64,000 nt of DNA from Zoogloeaceae bacterium G21618-S1 (GCA_027214125.1 JAPWHF010000010.1:206820-270819); one strand, 5' to 3'. Shown: positions 27,949 to 37,292, counted from the stretch's first letter. The notes: a model not told the origin generated them from the letters alone. Made by a program: numbers and translations.

Positions 27949-29079
27949 TCAGGCCTCAGAAGAATCGTTGGAATCGGCGGCATCGCAGCCCGGGTAGTAG
28001 CCAGTCACTTCCAGCCCGAAGCCGGCCATGCTGGGGATCTTGCGTGGGCTGGCGAGCAGGCGCATCTTGCCCACGCCCAGGTCACGCAGGATCTGGGCGC
28101 CAACGCCGAACAGGCGCGGGTCCCACTTGACGGCGGCACGCGGCACGGCCGGGTCGTTGGTGAGCTGGGCGAGCAGGTCGCGGCCGGTTTGCGGGCGATA
28201 CAGCATGATCAGCACGCCGCAGCCAGATTCGGCGATGGTTTTGAGCGCCGAGTCGACCGGGAAGCTGTGGCGGTCGCTGCTGGTGTCGAGAAAGTCGATC
28301 ACCGAGATCGGCTCGTGCACCCGCACCAGCGCTTCGGTGTCGGCACTGATGGTGCCGCAGGCCATGGCCAGATGGATGTCGCCTGAGGTTTTGTCTTCGA
28401 AGGCGCACAGGCGGAAAGGGCCGTGGGCGGTATCGACGGTTTTTTCGGACACGCGCTCGACCAGGTGTTCGGTGGCGGCGCGGTATTCGATCAGGTCGCG
28501 GATCGCGCCGATCTTGAGCCCGTGTTGTTTGGCGAAGGGGATCAGGTCGGGCAGGCGGGCCATCGAGCCGTCGTCGTTCATGATCTCGCAGATCACCGAG
28601 GCCGGCTCCAGCCCGGCGATGGCGCCCAGATCGCAACCCGCTTCGGTATGGCCGGCGCGGATCAGCACGCCGCCGGGGCGCGCCATGATCGGGAAGATAT
28701 GGCCGGGCTGCACGATGTCGGCCGGCTTGGCGTTGCGCGCCACGGCGCGCTGCACGGTGAGGGCGCGATCGGCAGCCGAGATGCCGGTGGTGACGCCCTC
28801 GGCCGCTTCGATCGACACCGTAAAGGCGGTGCCGTGCGAGCTCTTGTTGCTGCGTGCCATCTGGCCCAGGCCGAGTTGCGCACAGCGCGATTCGGTGAGG
28901 GTCAGGCAGATCAGGCCACGACCATACTTGGCCATGAAGTTGATCGCCTCGGGCGTGACATGCTCGGCCGCGATGACCAGGTCGCCCTCGTTTTCGCGGT
29001 CTTCTTCGTCCACCAGCACGACCATGCGGCCGGCGCGGATGTCTTCGATGATCTCGGTGATTGGCGCGAGTGCGCTCAC
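27949..29079 (-). CDS. ribBA: 3,4-dihydroxy-2-butanone 4-phosphate synthase with degenerate GTP cyclohydrolase II domain
   Basis: This 376-residue protein has an N-terminal RibB domain (about 1-205) with the metal-binding [10 protein letters not shown] loop, GLICLTL, and [11 protein letters not shown]; it makes the four-carbon riboflavin precursor. The C-terminal RibA-like domain (about 210-365) lacks the three zinc cysteines and the RQEGRG-type motif (here [11 protein letters not shown]), so GTP cyclohydrolase activity is not expected and a separate ribA should exist. The GTG at 29079 is preceded by AGGAG; the longer frame reads into ribE. Confidence 0.92.
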   Translation of the reverse strand: MSALAPITEIIEDIRAGRMVVLVDEEDRENEGDLVIAAEHVTPEAINFMAKYGRGLICLTLTESRCAQLGLGQMARSNKSSHGTAFTVSIEAAEGVTTGISAADRALTVQRAVARNAKPADIVQPGHIFPIMARPGGVLIRAGHTEAGCDLGAIAGLEPASVICEIMNDDGSMARLPDLIPFAKQHGLKIGAIRDLIEYRAATEHLVERVSEKTVDTAHGPFRLCAFEDKTSGDIHLAMACGTISADTEALVRVHEPISVIDFLDTSSDRHSFPVDSALKTIAESGCGVLIMLYRPQTGRDLLAQLTNDPAVPRAAVKWDPRLFGVGAQILRDLGVGKMRLLASPRKIPSMAGFGLEVTGYYPGCDAADSNDSSEA

Positions 29080-29122
29080 GGTGTTCTCCTGTCGGGCCGG
29101 TGGCCGCGTTTCGGTGTTGTTT

Positions 29123-29722
29123 TTATTCGCCCTGACGCCAGGCGAGCATGCGCTCGACGTAGCGGGCAATGATGTCGATTTCGAGATTGACCCGCGCGCC
29201 CGGCGCCAGCTGCTTGAGCGTGGTGACCTCGACGGTGTGGGGAATCAGGTTGATCGAAAAATCGGTGCCGGTCACGGCGTTGACCGTGAGGCTCACGCCA
29301 TTGACGGTGATCGAGCCCTTGCGCGCGATGTAGCCGGCCAGATCGTGCGGCGCGCGGATCACCAGCGCGTGGCTTTCGCCCACCGGCTCAAACGTGAGCA
29401 CCTCGCCCACGCCGTCGACATGGCCGGTGACGATGTGCCCGCCCAGCCGGTCGTCGGCGCGCAGCGCCTTCTCCAGATTCACTTCCTGACCGGCGGTGTC
29501 GAGGCCAACGGTACAGTTGAGCGTCTCGCGCGAGACGTCGAATTGCGCGCGGCTGCCCTCCATCCCGACCACGGTCAGGCACACGCCATTGTTGGCAATG
29601 CTGTCGCCGATGGCTACGTCGTCGAGACCGAGCGCGCCGGTATCGACGCTGAGGCGCACGCCGTCTTCGAGGAGGGTGATCGACTGGATTCGGCCGGTTG
29701 CGGCCACGATGCCGGAGAACAT
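29123..29722 (-). CDS. ribE: Riboflavin synthase alpha subunit
   Basis: This 199-residue enzyme dismutates two lumazines to riboflavin. It starts [10 protein letters not shown] and contains two lumazine-binding repeats, seen as [12 protein letters not shown] in the first half and [12 protein letters not shown] in the second, with [13 protein letters not shown] between. It is the first gene of ribE-ribBA-ribH-nusB. Only 35 bases separate its start from repeat copy B, so there is no room for an FMN riboswitch there. Confidence 0.94.
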   Translation of the reverse strand: MFSGIVAATGRIQSITLLEDGVRLSVDTGALGLDDVAIGDSIANNGVCLTVVGMEGSRAQFDVSRETLNCTVGLDTAGQEVNLEKALRADDRLGGHIVTGHVDGVGEVLTFEPVGESHALVIRAPHDLAGYIARKGSITVNGVSLTVNAVTGTDFSINLIPHTVEVTTLKQLAPGARVNLEIDIIARYVERMLAWRQGE

Positions 29723-29757
29723 GAGGTTTGCGCTGCGCTTAAAACGTTGCATTTTAA

Positions 29758-29992
29758 CCTAGAAACGGCAGTTGACCGCTTGTGCTCCGGGGGTAACACC
29801 TTGCCTATGCGAGGGACTTACGGTATCGACAGCGATCACGAGGCCGACGAGAACGCTGCGCATCCGATTGCACGTCTGGCGGGCCGCCTGACTGCGTTGC
29901 TTCTCCTTGCAAGGTGCAGCTTGCGCGTCGTCGCGCCTTGCCAGACAACCCGCCAGACGCACACTCAGCTGCGCTCAGCCACCGTTTCCAGG
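29758..29992 (+). repeat. Dispersed 235-bp repeat with nested inverted repeats, copy B
   Basis: This is the second copy of the element at 5119-5351, in the same orientation on the given strand. Terminal inverted repeats are 29758-29775 and 29975-29992; the internal arms are 29872-29884 and 29948-29960; the apical hairpin is 29909-29913 and 29920-29924 around the same GTGCAG loop. The right half is more similar to copy A than the left half. Several paired bases changed on both sides of the stems relative to copy A. Confidence 0.85.
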
Positions 29993-30044
29993 TTTGCGAT
30001 TCTGGCACCGCCGCGCCGGCGGCGTTGCCAAACGGCTGCGCGTG

Positions 30045-30413
30045 TCAGTTGGGCGAATGCAGCCCAACCCGGTTGCCCTCGCTGTCGATAAACAGCGCCA
30101 TGTAGCCTATCTCCGGGGTGATCGGCGTCTTGGGCAGCGCGATGCTGCCGCCAGCGGCGCCTACCCGGTCGAGAATGGCGCTCAGATCGTCGCCGCCGTT
30201 CAGGTACACCACCGTGCCCTGTGCGGTCGGGGTCAGGTCGGCGTGCTTGAACAGGCTGCCGCCGACCGCGCCGTCGGCATACGGCAGCACGGCCACTTCA
30301 CCGCCGCACATGGGCGAAGCGTTCAGGGGCGTGTCGAGGATGGCGCCGTAGAATTGGCAGGCGCGGGGCATGTCGGATACCGGGATTTCGAACCAGTTGA
30401 TGGCGTTTTTCAT
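30045..30413 (-). CDS. VOC (glyoxalase/bleomycin resistance) family protein
   Basis: This 122-residue protein starts [20 protein letters not shown], the classic first beta-alpha unit of the vicinal oxygen chelate fold, and ends [21 protein letters not shown]. Members act on small molecules by metal chelation, but the ligand residues do not reveal the substrate. It faces a YafY-type regulator across a 108-base gap with a perfect palindrome, so it is the likely regulated target. Confidence 0.82.
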   Translation of the reverse strand: MKNAINWFEIPVSDMPRACQFYGAILDTPLNASPMCGGEVAVLPYADGAVGGSLFKHADLTPTAQGTVVYLNGGDDLSAILDRVGAAGGSIALPKTPITPEIGYMALFIDSEGNRVGLHSPN

Positions 30414-30459
30414 GAGAATTCTCCGTGAGTTGAAAGTGCCCGGCCAGTATCGCGAGGCT

Positions 30460-30483
30460 CTCCTGACAGCCTGGTGTCAGGAG
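30460..30483. promoter_or_regulatory. Palindromic operator candidate for the YafY-type regulator
   Basis: CTCCTGACA and TGTCAGGAG form perfect nine-base arms around a six-base spacer in the middle of the VOC/regulator divergent gap. A second, outer inverted repeat (TTGAA..GTGCCC at about 30430-30441 with GGGCACTTCAA at about 30499-30509) encloses it. The position suits control of both genes. Confidence 0.6.
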
Positions 30484-30521
30484 CCCTCCGGCACGATGGG
30501 GCACTTCAAAGGAGTGAGTTG

Positions 30522-31199
30522 ATGCGACGTGCTGACCGACTGTTCCGGATCGTGACCCTGCTCGGCGGGGCGCGGGTGATGACTGCCCGCCAACTGGCCG
30601 AGCTGCTCGAAGTGTCGGAGCGCACCATCTACCGCGATGTGGCCGACCTGATCGGCTCGGGCACGCCCATTGATGGCGAGGCTGGCGTGGGCTATCGCCT
30701 GCGGCGTGAGTACCGATTGCCGCCGTTGCATTTCTCGGAAGACGAACTGTCGGCGCTGGCGGTCGGCCTGCGCATGGTTGGCGGCTGGGCCGACCCGGCG
30801 CTCGGCCGGGCGGCGGAACTGGCGCTGGCGCGCATCGACGCGGTCATGCCGGCGGCCCGGCGCAGCCTGCGCGATGCGCCGGTAATCGTGCCCGGCTTCC
30901 ATGTCTCGCCCGCCATGGTCGCGCCGCTGGCAAGCTTGCGTCAGGCGATGGCCGGCGCGCAAAAAGTGCAGGTCGCCTATGTGCGCGCCGACGGCGAAGC
31001 CTCGCAGCGCGTGCTGTGGCCGCTCGGGCTGATCTTCTGGGGGAGTAGCTGGACGCTGGGTGCCTGGTGCGAGTTGCGCGACGACTTTCGCAGCTTCCGG
31101 CTCGATCGCATCGGCAGTATCGATATCCTCGCCGAGCGCTTCGATGCCTCGCGCGGGCGGCGCTTGCAAGACTATATTGACGCGGTGCGATGTGACTGA
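30522..31199 (+). CDS. YafY-type HTH/WYL transcriptional regulator
   Basis: This 225-residue protein has an N-terminal HTH_11 winged helix (about 1-55: ADRLFRIVTLL, MTARQLAELLEVSERTIYRDV) and a C-terminal WYL-type sensor domain (about 135-215: VQVAYVRADGEASQRVLWPLGL). Such proteins usually control an adjacent enzyme gene; here the divergent VOC gene. GGAG lies eight bases before the ATG at 30522. The AraC gene follows nine bases after its stop, suggesting one transcript. Confidence 0.85.
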   Translation: MRRADRLFRIVTLLGGARVMTARQLAELLEVSERTIYRDVADLIGSGTPIDGEAGVGYRLRREYRLPPLHFSEDELSALAVGLRMVGGWADPALGRAAELALARIDAVMPAARRSLRDAPVIVPGFHVSPAMVAPLASLRQAMAGAQKVQVAYVRADGEASQRVLWPLGLIFWGSSWTLGAWCELRDDFRSFRLDRIGSIDILAERFDASRGRRLQDYIDAVRCD

Positions 31200-31208
31200 G
31201 GCATGCCG

Positions 31209-32030
31209 ATGAGTCAAGACAGTGAAGCCGCGCCGCCGCCGGCGTGTGCCGGGCGCGCGGGCTTGGGCGGGACGCTGGAGTTGCGGGTGCGGCGCGAGCA
31301 GTACATTGCCGATGTGCCTTTCCCCGACCCGTGCGTGATCCTGGTCACCCGGGGTCACAAGACCCTGACGGTGGGCGATCAACAGCGCGGTGCCGGTCCT
31401 GGTGAATTGCTGTTCATCAACGCCGGGGTGACAGCCGAGATGCGCAATACGCCTGACGCCGATGGTATCTATGCGGCCACCTGTGTGGCCGTGGCGCCGG
31501 ACCTGGTGCGTGCGCATGCCGCCGCGCGCAAAACATTGCCCGGATCGCCGTGGCAGGCGCTGGTGCATGCCGCTGCCCAATCGACGCTGGCCGACGTGGT
31601 GCGTCACGCGGCGGCCGGCATGCTGGGTGGGCCGACGGTGTCCGACCGGCTCATCCGCCACCGACTCGAAGAGCTGCTGATCGCACTCGATGATCTGGGC
31701 TGCTGGTGCCGGATCAGCACCGTGGCGACGGTGGCCGAGCGCGTGCGTGCCTTGCTTACCGGCGATCCGGCCGCCAACTGGACCGCCGCCGCGGTGGCGC
31801 AACGCCTGCACATGAGCGAGGCCAGCCTGCGACGGGCGTTGCGCAGCGAGGCCAGCGGGTTCCGCGCCATGCTTGACGATGTGCGCATGTCCACCGGACT
31901 GGCACTGATCCAGGGCAGCGCGATGAGTCTGCAACAGATCGCCAGTGAGTGCGGCTATGTCTCACCGTCGCGTTTCGCCGCGCGCTTTAGGCAGCGTTTC
32001 GGCGTGACCCCGTCGAGCCTGCGACGCTGA
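31209..32030 (+). CDS. AraC-family transcriptional regulator
   Basis: This 273-residue regulator has an N-terminal cupin-like sensor part (about 20-90) and a C-terminal double helix-turn-helix (about 180-273) with WTAAAVAQRLHMSEASLRRAL and the signature LQQIASECGYVSPSRFAARFRQRFGVTP. The ATG at 31209 has GAGG seven bases upstream; the earlier ATG at 31203 is too close to it. The target is unknown; the YbhB-like gene downstream is one possibility. Confidence 0.87.
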   Translation: MSQDSEAAPPPACAGRAGLGGTLELRVRREQYIADVPFPDPCVILVTRGHKTLTVGDQQRGAGPGELLFINAGVTAEMRNTPDADGIYAATCVAVAPDLVRAHAAARKTLPGSPWQALVHAAAQSTLADVVRHAAAGMLGGPTVSDRLIRHRLEELLIALDDLGCWCRISTVATVAERVRALLTGDPAANWTAAAVAQRLHMSEASLRRALRSEASGFRAMLDDVRMSTGLALIQGSAMSLQQIASECGYVSPSRFAARFRQRFGVTPSSLRR

Positions 32031-32125
32031 TCGGTTCTGCACAGCATCTGGCGGTTTGCGCGCACCGGCGACCGTGGGTGTGCGCTAATCTGGCGTTGTT
32101 ATTCACGCAATCCGGGAGACAAAGC

Positions 32126-32686
32126 ATGTTGGCACGACTGTGCAAGACCACGCTCATCGGCGCCTGCGCCCTCGCCGCCGCTGCGGCCAGTGCGGCCGAT
32201 GATTTCACCCTTGGCAGCCCTGATGTTGCCGACGGAAAGCGCATCGCCGAGCAGCACGTGTTCAAGGGCTTTGGCTGCGATGGCGGCAATGTGTCGCCGG
32301 CGCTGGCCTGGCGACATCCGCCGGCCGGGACGCAGAGCTACGCAGTGACGGTGTACGACCCCGACGCGCCCACCGGTAGCGGCTGGTGGCACTGGGTGGT
32401 GGTCAATCTGCCAGCGCAGACGACGGGCCTGGCCGCCGGTGCGGGTAACCCGCAAGGCACCTTGCCGGCGGGTGCGCGACAGATCGGCACCGATTTCGGC
32501 GCGCCGGGGTATGGCGGACCGTGCCCACCGCAAGGGCATGGCGAGCATCGCTACATCTTCACGGTGTATGCGCTGAAAACTCCGCATCTGGATCTGCCAG
32601 CCAATGCCACCGCGGCGCTCGCGGGGTTCATGATGCGCGCCAACAGCCTGGGTTCGGCGAGTCTGACGGCGACGTATTCGCGGTAG
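32126..32686 (+). CDS. YbhB/YbcL-type PEBP-like protein, secreted
   Basis: This 186-residue protein has a signal peptide (about 1-23, ending ASA) and a phosphatidylethanolamine-binding-protein fold: GCDGGNVSPALAW, YAVTVYDPDAPTGSGWWHWVV, and GYGGPCPPQGHGEHRYIFTVYAL. This is the Raf-kinase-inhibitor-like family; its bacterial role is unclear. The export signal implies a periplasmic location. GGGAG precedes the ATG at 32126. Confidence 0.87.
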   Translation: MLARLCKTTLIGACALAAAAASAADDFTLGSPDVADGKRIAEQHVFKGFGCDGGNVSPALAWRHPPAGTQSYAVTVYDPDAPTGSGWWHWVVVNLPAQTTGLAAGAGNPQGTLPAGARQIGTDFGAPGYGGPCPPQGHGEHRYIFTVYALKTPHLDLPANATAALAGFMMRANSLGSASLTATYSR

Positions 32687-32721
32687 GGCCGGTTTCAGCC
32701 GGCCGCGGCGCGACGCGAACC

Positions 32722-34563
32722 TTATCGATTCAAGACCGCATCAAGCTGGCCGGTGAAATCGTCCGCCGGCATGAAGCCGACCACGCGCTGACCGGCAATC
32801 TCGCTGCCGCCGGGGGTGAAGAAGATCATCCCTGGCGGGCCGAACAGGCCGAAGCGCTTGAGCAGGGCCTGGTCGTCGGCGGTGTTGGCGGTGACGTCGG
32901 CCTTGAGCAACAGCATCTGGCTCATGCGTGTCTGCACGGTCGGGTCGCTGAACGTGAAGCGCTCCATCTCCTTGCATGAAACACACCAGTCAGCATAGAA
33001 GTCGAGCATCACCGGCCGGGTACTGGCGGCGATGCGCGCGTCCAGTTCGGCCACCGAGCGCACTTTTTCGAACTGTGGCGCGCTCGTGGCGGCGACGGCC
33101 TGGCCGCCGCGCAAGGCCGCCAGCGGCTGCAGCGGATCGCGCGAGCCGGCCAGCGCACCGATCAGCATCGCCGCGCCAGCGAGCAGGGCGATAACACCTA
33201 CGCCTTTCCAGAAACGGCGCCAGCTGTGGGCGTTGGGCGGCAGCGGATCGAGCGCATGCAGGAAGATGCCGGAGAACACCAGCAGCGCGCCCCAGCCAAG
33301 CATGGGCACCACGGCCGGCACCACCGGCGAGATCATCCACACCGCCAGCGCCAGCAGCATCATGCCGAAGGCTTTCTTGACCCCTTCCATCCACGGTCCA
33401 GCCTTGGGCAGCACTGAGCGCGCGGCGACGCCGACTACGATCAGCGGCGCGCCCATGCCCAGCGCCATGACGAACAGCGCTACGCCGCCGAGCACCGCGT
33501 CGCCGGTCTGCGCGATGTAGAGCAGCGCGCCGGCCAGCGGCGCAGCCACGCAGGGGCCGACGATGAGCGCCGAGAGCACACCCATGATCACCACGCCACC
33601 GAGCGAGCCGCCTTTTTCGTGGCTGGCGGTGTTCGACAACCGGCTTTGCAGGGCGGTGGGCAGTTGCAGCTCGTAAAAGCCGAACATCGACAGCGACAAC
33701 ACCACGAAGACGAGCGCGAAGCTGCCGAGCACCCAGGCGTTCTGCAGCGCGGCCGAGAGCAGCGTGCCCGAGATGCCGGCAGCGACACCGGCGGCGGCAT
33801 AGGTGACGGCCATACCCAGCACGTAGGCCAGCGAAAGCACCAGCGCGCGGGTCTTGGTGATCTTGTGGCCGTGGCCGACGATGATCCCCGACAGAATCGG
33901 GATCATCGGAAAGGTGCAGGGCGTGAAGGCCAGCAGCAGCCCGAAGCCGAAGAAGGAGACGAGAATCAGCGGCACGCTGGCGCCAGTGAGCAAACCAGCG
34001 ATGCGGCCGGATTCGTCGCCACCGGTCGGCGCCGCGGTTTTTGCGGGGGCGGCGGTGGCTGGCGTGTCCATGGCCGGCGCGGGCGTTTTGCTGCCGATAC
34101 CAAGTTTTTGCAGCCAACCGCCACTGGCCGTGGGGGCGACGGTTTTGGTGAGATCGACGGTCAGGGTCTGCGGCGTCGGTGGGTAGCACACGCCGATGTC
34201 GGCGCAGCCCTGGCTGATCACCGTGAGTTCGAAGTGGCGCACGTCGGCGGGGGCCTGCACCGGCAGGGTGAAGATCAGTTCGTCGCGATAGGTTTCCACT
34301 TCGCCGAAGAACTCGTCGTTTTTCTTCTTGCCCGGCGGCAGGGCCGGGGTGCCGACCACCACAGACTCGGGCTCGGTGCGGAACTGGAACTTGTCCTTGT
34401 ACAGGTAGTAGCCATCGACGATTTCGAAGCGCACTTCGAGCTGGTCGGGTGCGAGCGTGCTGACGCTGGCGCGGTAGGCCTGTTCGGGGGGGAGGAGTTC
34501 TTGCGCCTGGGCGGGGCCGAGCAGACCGAGCAGCAGCAGGAGCGGGGCGAGGATGCGGATCAT
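32722..34563 (-). CDS. dsbD: Thiol:disulfide interchange protein DsbD
   Basis: This 613-residue membrane protein carries electrons from cytoplasmic thioredoxin to the periplasm. A signal peptide (about 1-20) precedes the N-terminal alpha domain with the cysteine pair in GCADIGVC; eight membrane helices follow with cysteines in FTPCTFPM and GPCVAAPL; the C-terminal thioredoxin-like gamma domain has DWCVSCKEM. All six redox cysteines are present. It follows cutA by seven bases, a common pairing. Confidence 0.95.
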   Translation of the reverse strand: MIRILAPLLLLLGLLGPAQAQELLPPEQAYRASVSTLAPDQLEVRFEIVDGYYLYKDKFQFRTEPESVVVGTPALPPGKKKNDEFFGEVETYRDELIFTLPVQAPADVRHFELTVISQGCADIGVCYPPTPQTLTVDLTKTVAPTASGGWLQKLGIGSKTPAPAMDTPATAAPAKTAAPTGGDESGRIAGLLTGASVPLILVSFFGFGLLLAFTPCTFPMIPILSGIIVGHGHKITKTRALVLSLAYVLGMAVTYAAAGVAAGISGTLLSAALQNAWVLGSFALVFVVLSLSMFGFYELQLPTALQSRLSNTASHEKGGSLGGVVIMGVLSALIVGPCVAAPLAGALLYIAQTGDAVLGGVALFVMALGMGAPLIVVGVAARSVLPKAGPWMEGVKKAFGMMLLALAVWMISPVVPAVVPMLGWGALLVFSGIFLHALDPLPPNAHSWRRFWKGVGVIALLAGAAMLIGALAGSRDPLQPLAALRGGQAVAATSAPQFEKVRSVAELDARIAASTRPVMLDFYADWCVSCKEMERFTFSDPTVQTRMSQMLLLKADVTANTADDQALLKRFGLFGPPGMIFFTPGGSEIAGQRVVGFMPADDFTGQLDAVLNR

Positions 34564-34570
34564 GTGAGGT

Positions 34571-34900
34571 TCAAGCGTCCGGGGTGGTTTCGGTGCGCAC
34601 CCAGTCGAGGTAGCCGGGCAGGCCGTGCGTTACAGGGACTGCGACGATTTCAGGAAGTTCATACGGATGCTGCGCGCGGACCGCCGCTTCGAGCGCGTCG
34701 TAACGCCCGGCGGTGGTTTTGATGAGCAGCGGGACTTCTGTGGCGGTCTCGATGGCGCCGTCCCAGCGGTACACTGATGTCGCCGGTGCCAGCACGTTCA
34801 CGCAGGCGGCCAGGCGGGTCTCGACGAGGTGGGCGGCCAGCGCGTGGGCGCTGTCGGCGTCGGGCAGATTGGTGAGCACCAGCACTACGTGAGCGGTCAT
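34571..34900 (-). CDS. cutA: Divalent-cation tolerance protein CutA
   Basis: This 109-residue protein has the trimeric CutA1 fold with the blocks VLTNLPDADSAHALAAHLVE, RLAACVNVL, and EVPLLIKTTAGRYDALEAAV. Once linked to copper tolerance, its cellular role remains uncertain. It sits between the permease gene and dsbD with seven-base gaps on each side, so the three are probably co-transcribed. Confidence 0.93.
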   Translation of the reverse strand: MTAHVVLVLTNLPDADSAHALAAHLVETRLAACVNVLAPATSVYRWDGAIETATEVPLLIKTTAGRYDALEAAVRAQHPYELPEIVAVPVTHGLPGYLDWVRTETTPDA

Positions 34901-34907
34901 GGCAGCC

Positions 34908-35699
34908 TCATTTGAGCAACCGGCGACGGGTGAGCGACACCGCTAGCCAGAAGCCGACGGCTGCGTAGGTGAGCATCACCGCCAGATGCAGAAGGAGGTT
35001 GGACGGCAGCTCGCCGAGCATCAGTGGTCGGGCGATGGCGATGGCGTGGGCCAGCGGCAGCAGCCGCGCGCCAATCTGCAGCGCGGCGGGGAGCTGGTCG
35101 AGCGGGAAGAACACGCCCGACAGCAGCGCCATCGGCGTGATGAACAGGGTGAAGTAGTACATGAAGAAGTCGTAGTTCGGTGCCAGCGCGGTGACCACCA
35201 GGCCCATGGCGGCGAAGGTCAGGCCGATCAGGAAGATCAGCGGCACTACGCCGAGCGTCAGCGCGCTGCTGGTGAAGCCGAACAGCGTTACCACCAGCAA
35301 AATGGCGGTGCCCGACAGCGCCGCCTTGCTGGCTGCCCACACCATTTCGGCCAGCACGATGTCGTCCAGCGCCAGCGGGGTGTTCATCAGTCCCTCCCAG
35401 GTGCGCTGCACATGCATGCGCGAGAAGGCGGAGTAGAGCGTTTCGAAACTGGCGGTGTTCATGCACGAAAAGCACACCATGCCGGCGGCCAGAAAGTGCA
35501 CATAGGGCACGCCATCCACGGTTTTGACCAGTGCGCCGAGGCCGTAGCCCAGGCCGAGCAGGTAGATCATCGGGTCGGCCAGATTGCCCAGCAGCGACGG
35601 CAATGCGAGCTTGCGCCACACGCGAAAATTGCGCGACCACACCGACGCAAAGCGCCAGGACAGGCAAGGCAATCGGAAGTGGGCGGCAGGGGCAGACAT
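34908..35699 (-). CDS. NodJ-like ABC-2 transporter permease
   Basis: This 263-residue inner-membrane protein has six hydrophobic segments and the ABC-2 signature region FFMYYFTLFITPMALLSGVFFP. The N terminus (RFASVWSRNFRVWRKLALPSLLGNLADP) matches the NodJ branch. Non-rhizobial members export lipids or glycolipids of unknown identity. The ATG at 35699 is chosen by family length. Its ATPase partner is probably the NodI-like gene at 37293-38237, separated by two opposite-strand genes. Confidence 0.85.
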   Translation of the reverse strand: MSAPAAHFRLPCLSWRFASVWSRNFRVWRKLALPSLLGNLADPMIYLLGLGYGLGALVKTVDGVPYVHFLAAGMVCFSCMNTASFETLYSAFSRMHVQRTWEGLMNTPLALDDIVLAEMVWAASKAALSGTAILLVVTLFGFTSSALTLGVVPLIFLIGLTFAAMGLVVTALAPNYDFFMYYFTLFITPMALLSGVFFPLDQLPAALQIGARLLPLAHAIAIARPLMLGELPSNLLLHLAVMLTYAAVGFWLAVSLTRRRLLK

Positions 35700-35729
35700 G
35701 ATCCGGCGGTCGGCGGGAGACGGGCTGAT

Positions 35730-35735
35730 TATAAT
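35730..35735 (+). promoter_or_regulatory. Candidate -10 box for queF
   Basis: TATAAT lies within the perfect ten-base palindrome GATTATAATC in the 60-base divergent gap. It would place a transcript start about 18 bases before the queF ATG. No clear -35 is seen. Confidence 0.45.
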
Positions 35736-35759
35736 CGCCCTGTGTTGATTGCCCTTGAG

Positions 35760-36617
35760 ATGGCTCAGACCTTGATGACTGATACGCCCAACTACCATGG
35801 CGCCGAAGCCTCCCCGCTCGGCCGCAGCACCGCCTATCGCAACACCTATTCGCCGGAGCTGCTGTTTCCGGTTGACCGCGCGCCCAAGCGGGCCGAGATC
35901 GGGGTGGGCGAGACGCTGCCGTTTTATGGTGAGGATTTGTGGAATGCCTATGAGCTGTCGTGGCTCAACGCGCGCGGCAAGCCGGTGGTGGCGATGGGCG
36001 AGTTCCGCGTGCCGGCGGTGTCGCCGCGCCTGATCGAATCCAAGTCGCTCAAGCTGTATCTGAACTCATTCAACGCCAGCCGTTTTGACGACATGGCCGA
36101 GGTCGAGGCGGTGATCGCGCGCGACCTCTCCGCCGCCGCCGGCGCGCCGGTGAGCGTGCAACTGCAGTCGCTGCATGTGGCCGCGCGTCACGTGGCCAGT
36201 CTGCCCGGTACGCTGATCGACGATCTGGACGTCGATATCGCCGACTACCATCCGGCGCCGGCGCTGCTTGGCGTCGATGCCGGTGCGGCGATGGTGTCCG
36301 AGACGCTGGTCTCGCATCTGCTCAAGTCCAACTGCCTGGTCACTGGTCAGCCGGACTGGGCGACGGTGTATGTGAATTACACTGGCGCGCCCATCGACCG
36401 CGCCGGCCTGCTGCGCTATATCGTGTCCTTCCGCGAGCACAACGAGTTCCATGAGCAGTGTGTCGAGCGCATCTTCTGCGACCTGGTGGCGCGCTGTGCG
36501 CCGAGTCGGCTGGAAGTGTGGGCGCGCTACACCCGCCGCGGCGGGCTGGACATCAACCCGTGGCGCAGCAGTGTGGCCGGCGCGCCGCCGCTGAATCAGG
36601 GCGATCCGCGCCAGTGA
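35760..36617 (+). CDS. queF: NADPH-dependent 7-cyano-7-deazaguanine reductase
   Basis: This 285-residue enzyme reduces preQ0 to preQ1 in queuosine biosynthesis. It is the long (two-T-fold-domain) type, with ESKSLKLYLNSFN in the QueF motif, the catalytic Cys192 in SNCLVTGQPDW, and FHEQCVERIF. The ATG at 35760 is used; one at 35775 is also possible. It lies between the NodJ- and NodI-like genes on the opposite strand. Confidence 0.95.
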   Translation: MAQTLMTDTPNYHGAEASPLGRSTAYRNTYSPELLFPVDRAPKRAEIGVGETLPFYGEDLWNAYELSWLNARGKPVVAMGEFRVPAVSPRLIESKSLKLYLNSFNASRFDDMAEVEAVIARDLSAAAGAPVSVQLQSLHVAARHVASLPGTLIDDLDVDIADYHPAPALLGVDAGAAMVSETLVSHLLKSNCLVTGQPDWATVYVNYTGAPIDRAGLLRYIVSFREHNEFHEQCVERIFCDLVARCAPSRLEVWARYTRRGGLDINPWRSSVAGAPPLNQGDPRQ

Positions 36618-36694
36618 GGCGTCAACCGGCGCGCATGCCGCCCGTTAAGACATCTGACCCGCCCGGTTTCGGGTAATTGTCGAGGACGTCGCGC

Positions 36695-37261
36695 ATGATG
36701 TACCCAACCTGCCACCGATTGGCCGCCATCATCGGCCTCAGTGCCGCGCTGGCGCTGCCCGCGCCGGTCATGGCCGATCCGCCCGGCCATGCGCCGGCCC
36801 ATGGTTGGCGCAAGAAGCACGACCCGAACTATGTCGGCTACACCGGACGCAAGTGGGCGCGCGATTACGGCATTCTCGACGGCCACTGCAGCACCGAAGC
36901 GGTTGGCGCGGTGGTGGGCGGCGTGATCGGTGGCGCCATCGGCTCGACCGTTGGTCAGGGGGACGGGCGCCGCATCGCCGTCGTGCTGGGTACGGTGATC
37001 GGGTCCATTGTTGGCGCTGGCGCGGCGCGCGATCTGGGCGATCTGGATCGTGCCTGTCTTGGGCACGCGCTGGAACTCAGTGGCGACCGCCACCGGGTGA
37101 GTTGGCGCAACCCCGACACTGGCATCGACTATCTGCTCAGCCCGGTGCGCAGCGTCAAGCGTGATGGCTTGGTGTGCCGTGAATTCGATCTGACCGCGGC
37201 GGGCAAAAAACATCGCCGGCTGGCCTGCGCCGAGGGCAATGGGCGCTGGCAGATGCGTTAA
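36695..37261 (+). CDS. Secreted glycine-zipper (2TM) protein
   Basis: This 188-residue protein has a signal peptide (about 1-27) and a glycine-zipper segment at about 67-110 (GAVVGGVIGGAIGSTVG and GTVIGSIVGAGAA), as in outer-membrane-associated 2TM glycine-zipper proteins. The C-terminal part resembles a small beta domain with two cysteines. The function is unknown; an envelope location is likely. GAGGA stands eight bases before the ATG at 36695. Confidence 0.75.
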   Translation: MMYPTCHRLAAIIGLSAALALPAPVMADPPGHAPAHGWRKKHDPNYVGYTGRKWARDYGILDGHCSTEAVGAVVGGVIGGAIGSTVGQGDGRRIAVVLGTVIGSIVGAGAARDLGDLDRACLGHALELSGDRHRVSWRNPDTGIDYLLSPVRSVKRDGLVCREFDLTAAGKKHRRLACAEGNGRWQMR

Positions 37262-37292
37262 CGCCATTCGCCCGGCCCGTCTTGCCCTCGGC

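Noticed and set aside
29723..29757. FMN riboswitch before ribE
   Set aside because: Only 35 bases separate the start codon from the repeat, and no RFN-element sequence is recognisable.
28028..30091. A long plus-strand frame through ribBA/ribE into repeat copy B, sharing a peptide with the frame in front of cca
   Set aside because: The shared peptide is translation of the dispersed repeat. Upstream it is antisense to the riboflavin genes. Stem covariation explains the conservation better than protein coding.
34986..35759. Long N-terminal extension of queF
   Set aside because: It is antisense to the NodJ-like permease; QueF similarity begins at the ATG near 35760.
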